Part shown: piece by piece, positions 4,952 through 6,884 of the stretch
Numbering within the stretch: the first letter of the stretch is position 1
How the letters are laid out: each line of letters begins with the position of its first letter
Source: Firmicutes bacterium UBA5227
GTDB lineage: Bacteria > Bacillota > Clostridia > Tissierellales > Sedimentibacteraceae
Reading direction: 5' to 3'
Assembly: GCA_002409285.1 (NCBI GenBank)
Contig: DHUT01000066.1
Coordinates: 1-6,884 of the forward strand
Length of the DNA: 6,884 nt
Made by a program: the position numbers and the translations under genes
The notes under the pieces: model-generated
Seen by the model: the letters and a program-made list of their open reading frames with translations, nothing else
Told to the model about the DNA's origin: nothing
Databases searched by the model: none

Positions 4952-5038
4952 ATGAAAAGAATAATAGTATTCTTTTTAAGTTTTATTGTTTTATTTACTT
5001 CATCGTCCTTCTCGTATAATCCTTGTTTTCATGAGTAG
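4952..5038 (+). pseudogene. Degenerate 5' copy of the stalk-protein gene (signal peptide only)
   Basis: ATG 4952, with AAAGGTGG upstream, opens 28 codons (MKRIIVFFLSFIVLFTSSSFS then YNPCFHE) and stops at TAG 5036-5038. The peptide aligns residue for residue with the signal peptide of the gene at 535 (MKKVIIFLLSCIVLFASSSFS). The DNA is close too: TTTTATTGTTTTATTTACTTC against the same stretch with a single G-for-A change. After the signal peptide the similarity stops, and the DNA to 5170 has no matching body. This is the stump of a duplicated stalk gene. It could still yield a 28-residue hydrophobic peptide. Confidence 0.72.
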
Positions 5039-5175
5039 AAAAAAGGATGATGAATTATAAATACATTTGATAGAGAGTTAATTTTTTCGGAAAGTTAACA
5101 TTAAATATTGAGTAGGTGGAGGATATTTTAAAAGAACAGCAGATATAACATAAAAGTTACTTGGGAGTATAGGTG

Positions 5176-5190
5176 CTTTTCCCAGAAAGG
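5176..5190 (+). promoter_or_regulatory. Hairpin sequestering the Shine-Dalgarno of the 5203 gene
   Basis: CTTTTC (5176-5181), loop CCA, GAAAGG (5185-5190), with one T-G wobble. It matches the hairpin at 4924-4938 in position and form, and its 3' arm includes part of the AAAGGAG before ATG 5203. Confidence 0.4.
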
Positions 5191-5202
5191 AGTTTTATAG
5201 AA

Positions 5203-6000
5203 ATGAACAAAAAATATATTTTAATGTTTATAACCGGGTTTTTAAGCTGTTTACTATTATTTATTATTTTTACAAAAATTAATATAGTTAAACTTAATAA
5301 CTTATTCCCTGTAGAAAATAAATCAATAGCTGAAGAGAGAAGTTCAGAAATTATTTTTAGCATAGAAAAGGATTATGAAGATAATAAAAATAAAACGATT
5401 GATATTTCGAAACTGAAACAGGACTACCATAAATATGATCTTGAGATAAATACAAATAACATTAAAAATCTTGAAAATATGAATGAAAATTATCCTAAAA
5501 CAGACTATCAAATTATTATCAATGGTGTAAGGATGGAAAAAGAAGATATACATTCTATTCAAATTAATAATGGAACCTATATTAATATAAAGGAAATGCA
5601 AAGAGCTTTAAATCACTTAAATGTGGTTGTATCTGACGAAGATAAAGTTTTGAATATTTATGAAAGTTCAGGTTTGGGAATAATAGATTATAATGGTCAA
5701 CAATATATAGAATATTCGGATATAATGGAAAGATACTGCGTTTCTCCACCTATACTCCCATATGTTACTTTATTGGACTACAGGGAAATTATTGATTCTA
5801 AAAACAACCGTGGAATTGTTCGATTTTCGCGGGATATGAGAGACTTCCTGGATGACAAATACTATCCATCTTTATTAGTGAAAAAAGAAGAAATTATTGA
5901 ACAATTGCCACTGATACTAAAATCGATTTGTACCAATGAGCTTTATATTAAAGAGTTTCCAGAGGCAATTTATGATAAATTAGAACATCCTCTGCAGTAA
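5203..6000 (+). CDS. Membrane-anchored stalk-domain protein
   Basis: The start at ATG 5203 is preferred because AAAGGAG (5186-5192) lies ten bases upstream and the product then opens with a membrane segment (MNKKYILMF…, hydrophobic residues about 5-23). The GTG at 5173 would place charged residues and the ribosome binding site inside the gene. The 265-residue protein has a charged extracellular linker (about 35-98), one stalk-like unit at about 102-155 (YQIIINGVRMEKED … INNGTYINIKEMQRALNHLNVVVSDEDKVLNIY), and a C-terminal part of unknown fold with a single Cys at 179 (MERYCVSPP) and at 243. No lipobox is seen, so it is probably anchored by the uncleaved N-terminal helix. It is a distant paralogue of the gene at 535, and its leader resembles that of the remnant at 4952. 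It ends in the terminator at 5986-6018. Function unknown. Confidence 0.78.
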   Translation: MNKKYILMFITGFLSCLLLFIIFTKINIVKLNNLFPVENKSIAEERSSEIIFSIEKDYEDNKNKTIDISKLKQDYHKYDLEINTNNIKNLENMNENYPKTDYQIIINGVRMEKEDIHSIQINNGTYINIKEMQRALNHLNVVVSDEDKVLNIYESSGLGIIDYNGQQYIEYSDIMERYCVSPPILPYVTLLDYREIIDSKNNRGIVRFSRDMRDFLDDKYYPSLLVKKEEIIEQLPLILKSICTNELYIKEFPEAIYDKLEHPLQ

Positions 6001-6018
6001 AACAGAGGATGTCTTATT
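5986..6018 (+). terminator. Rho-independent terminator overlapping the stop codon
   Basis: CATCCTCTG (5986-5994) pairs with CAGAGGATG (6003-6011), loop of eight bases containing the TAA stop, followed by TCTTATTTT. The 5' arm is part of the last codons of the 5203 gene. It also lies just past the end of the minus-strand gene at 6019 and may serve both. Confidence 0.8.
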
Positions 6019-6753
6019 TTAAATTATAGGAGCGGTAATTTTATCTGTAGTTGCACTGGCTTCATCGGACACGTGACCGTTTATGGTTATATCAATTCCG
6101 ACTGGTCTGGTATCATCATAGTAATTTGTCTTAGGAAACCCCGAATCTTCCCAATAATATTCCTTACTATTTGATTTTGTTAAAGATGCCTTAGTTCCAT
6201 TAGTAGCAATCAAGCTTGTATTGTAGAATTTAGCTTTTATAAAGGACGCTGCAGGAACTAAATTAATTTTCCCATTTTTATCAGGATTAATAGATAGACA
6301 CATTTCCCTGTTTACCCAGCACCCTTTCATAAATTTATTGTAAATACTGGTTGAGGCAAATTCTGCACTTAACGATTTTTTTAATGATGAACCTATTAAA
6401 CATTCCAAGTACAGCTTATTGCTATCTATTGTCGCTTTTAAAGTTATATCAGCACCATTAGATATACTAAGTATTGTTGACTCATCCCAGCTTTTTTTCA
6501 GGCTGCCATTGCCATTGTCTGCAATGAAAAGTTTATATCCACTTTTTTCACAGATTATTCCACAGTCTAAACCTTTACTTAAATCTGAGTAAGGGTAAAA
6601 TCCGTAAAAAAATTCCGGGAAAGCTCCATTTTTATAATTGCCCTCATTTGGGCGAGCTCCGTAAAGTGAAGGAAGCTTTAAGTTGCCTTCCATACCTGTG
6701 TAGTTGCTACTAATTCCATTTGTTGTTCTGTAAACTGTATGAACTCCTGCCAT
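6019..6753 (-). CDS. Unrecognised signal-less protein, possibly beta-sandwich
   Basis: ATG 6753 has AAAGAGG eight bases upstream; the product has 244 residues. I do not recognise the family. There is no signal peptide or membrane segment. The sequence alternates short beta-like strands with many Gly, Asn, Ser, Tyr and Phe (GAFPEFFYGFYPYSDLSK, GYKLFIADNGNGSLKKSW, ISNGADITLKATIDSNKLYLECL), a pattern common in concanavalin-like and lectin-like sandwiches. Cys residues occur near 64, 68 and in LECL, KGCW and REMC. The C-terminus has YYDDTRPVGIDITING. Like the broken gene at 1641-2666 it is a leaderless, exported-looking protein on the minus strand, and a weaker copy of the same upstream element lies at 6799-6829. 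A shared release route is inference. Convergent with the stalk gene at 5203. Confidence 0.72.
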   Translation of the reverse strand: MAGVHTVYRTTNGISSNYTGMEGNLKLPSLYGARPNEGNYKNGAFPEFFYGFYPYSDLSKGLDCGIICEKSGYKLFIADNGNGSLKKSWDESTILSISNGADITLKATIDSNKLYLECLIGSSLKKSLSAEFASTSIYNKFMKGCWVNREMCLSINPDKNGKINLVPAASFIKAKFYNTSLIATNGTKASLTKSNSKEYYWEDSGFPKTNYYDDTRPVGIDITINGHVSDEASATTDKITAPII

Positions 6754-6756
6754 AAT

Positions 6757-6812
6757 AAAAACCTCTTTTCTTTTTTTATTTTATAGTCTTATATTAATAA
6801 AGAGGTTTTTTT
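6757..6812. terminator. Perfect 12-bp inverted repeat over the ribosome binding site
   Basis: AAAAACCTCTTT (6757-6768) pairs with AAAGAGGTTTTT (6799-6810), loop of 30 bases. On the plus strand the second arm ends in seven T (6806-6812), terminator-like. On the minus strand the near arm covers the AAAGAGG ribosome binding site of the 6753 gene. It could be a plus-strand terminator or a minus-strand hairpin that hides the site; the latter applies only if transcription starts upstream of 6810. Confidence 0.5.
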
Positions 6813-6829
6813 AACTGAAAAGTAAACCT
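6799..6829 (-). promoter_or_regulatory. Bipartite upstream element, weaker copy 3
   Basis: The minus strand reads AGGTTTACT (6829-6821), then a 16-base gap, then CTCTTTA. Against copies 1 and 2 it keeps AGGTTTAC and TCTTT but has TTTACT for TTTACA and a gap one base shorter. It is about 45 bases before ATG 6753, closer than in the other two. Possible third promoter of the same type. Confidence 0.35.
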
Positions 6830-6884
6830 GTAAATTTTTTTTCTACAGGACGCTGTAAAACTCCTATCGAAGAAATACAGGCAG
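6827..6884. other. Right-edge segment without a recognisable gene
   Basis: CCTGTA (6827-6832) and TACAGG (6844-6849) form a small inverted repeat around a T-run. Bases 6844-6860 resemble 4694-4710 (14 of 17 identical, the three differences all transitions). A gene may begin or end just beyond the window, but no frame here can be assigned. Confidence 0.3.

Noticed and set aside
5173..5202. GTG 5173 as start of the membrane-anchored stalk gene
   Set aside because: No ribosome binding site at proper distance; the AAAGGAG for ATG 5203 would lie inside the gene.
5344..5601. 85-residue minus-strand ORF rich in Ile and Phe
   Set aside because: It is the complement of the stalk gene at 5203; the Phe/Ile wealth is what antisense of Lys/Asn-rich coding gives.

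Overview
The window is AT-rich DNA (about one third G+C by eye) with strong AAGGAGG-type ribosome binding sites, T-tailed terminator hairpins and Gram-positive families: stalk-domain secreted proteins, a BhlA/UviB-type small membrane protein, a LytTR response regulator and a sigma-70 region 4 protein. This fits a Clostridia bacterium, perhaps a Ruminiclostridium-like lineage, but the genus is a guess. I see no rRNA, tRNA, CRISPR array or complete insertion sequence.

Layout. (1) 1-410, + strand: C-terminal part of an Rpn/PD-(D/E)XK-type gene that runs off the left edge. It has a lysine/glycine/glutamate repeat tail and a strong internal ribosome binding site with an in-frame GTG. (2) 535-1587, +: a secreted protein with two stalk (copper amine oxidase N-like) domains, ending at a terminator shared with the opposite strand. 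(3) 3045-1641, -: a BhlA/UviB-like holin-type gene followed by a G+C-richer gene for a beta-rich protein without signal peptide, broken by two frameshifts. Each of the two has its own copy of the same 32-bp bipartite upstream element. (4) 4463-3306, -: a sigma region 4 protein, probably 5'-truncated, then a LytTR response regulator. (5) 4490-5202: a gene-poor stretch with a suspected dispersed repeat, a short leader ORF and a degenerate copy of the 5' end of the stalk gene. (6) 5203-6000, +: a membrane-anchored stalk-domain paralogue. (7) 6753-6019, -: an unrecognised protein without signal peptide, with a weaker third copy of the upstream element.

How it may work together (inference). The element reads TTTACA-N17-GTCTTT on the minus strand. 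TTTACA is the -35 sequence known for promoters of the TcdR/UviA/BotR group of clostridial sigma factors, which drive toxin and bacteriocin genes. A UviB-like membrane protein, leaderless exported-looking proteins, a sigma region 4 protein and an orphan LytTR regulator together look like a decayed or variant toxin/bacteriocin-type release module. The duplicated stalk genes, remnants, repeat and frameshifts mark the region as an accessory locus in flux.
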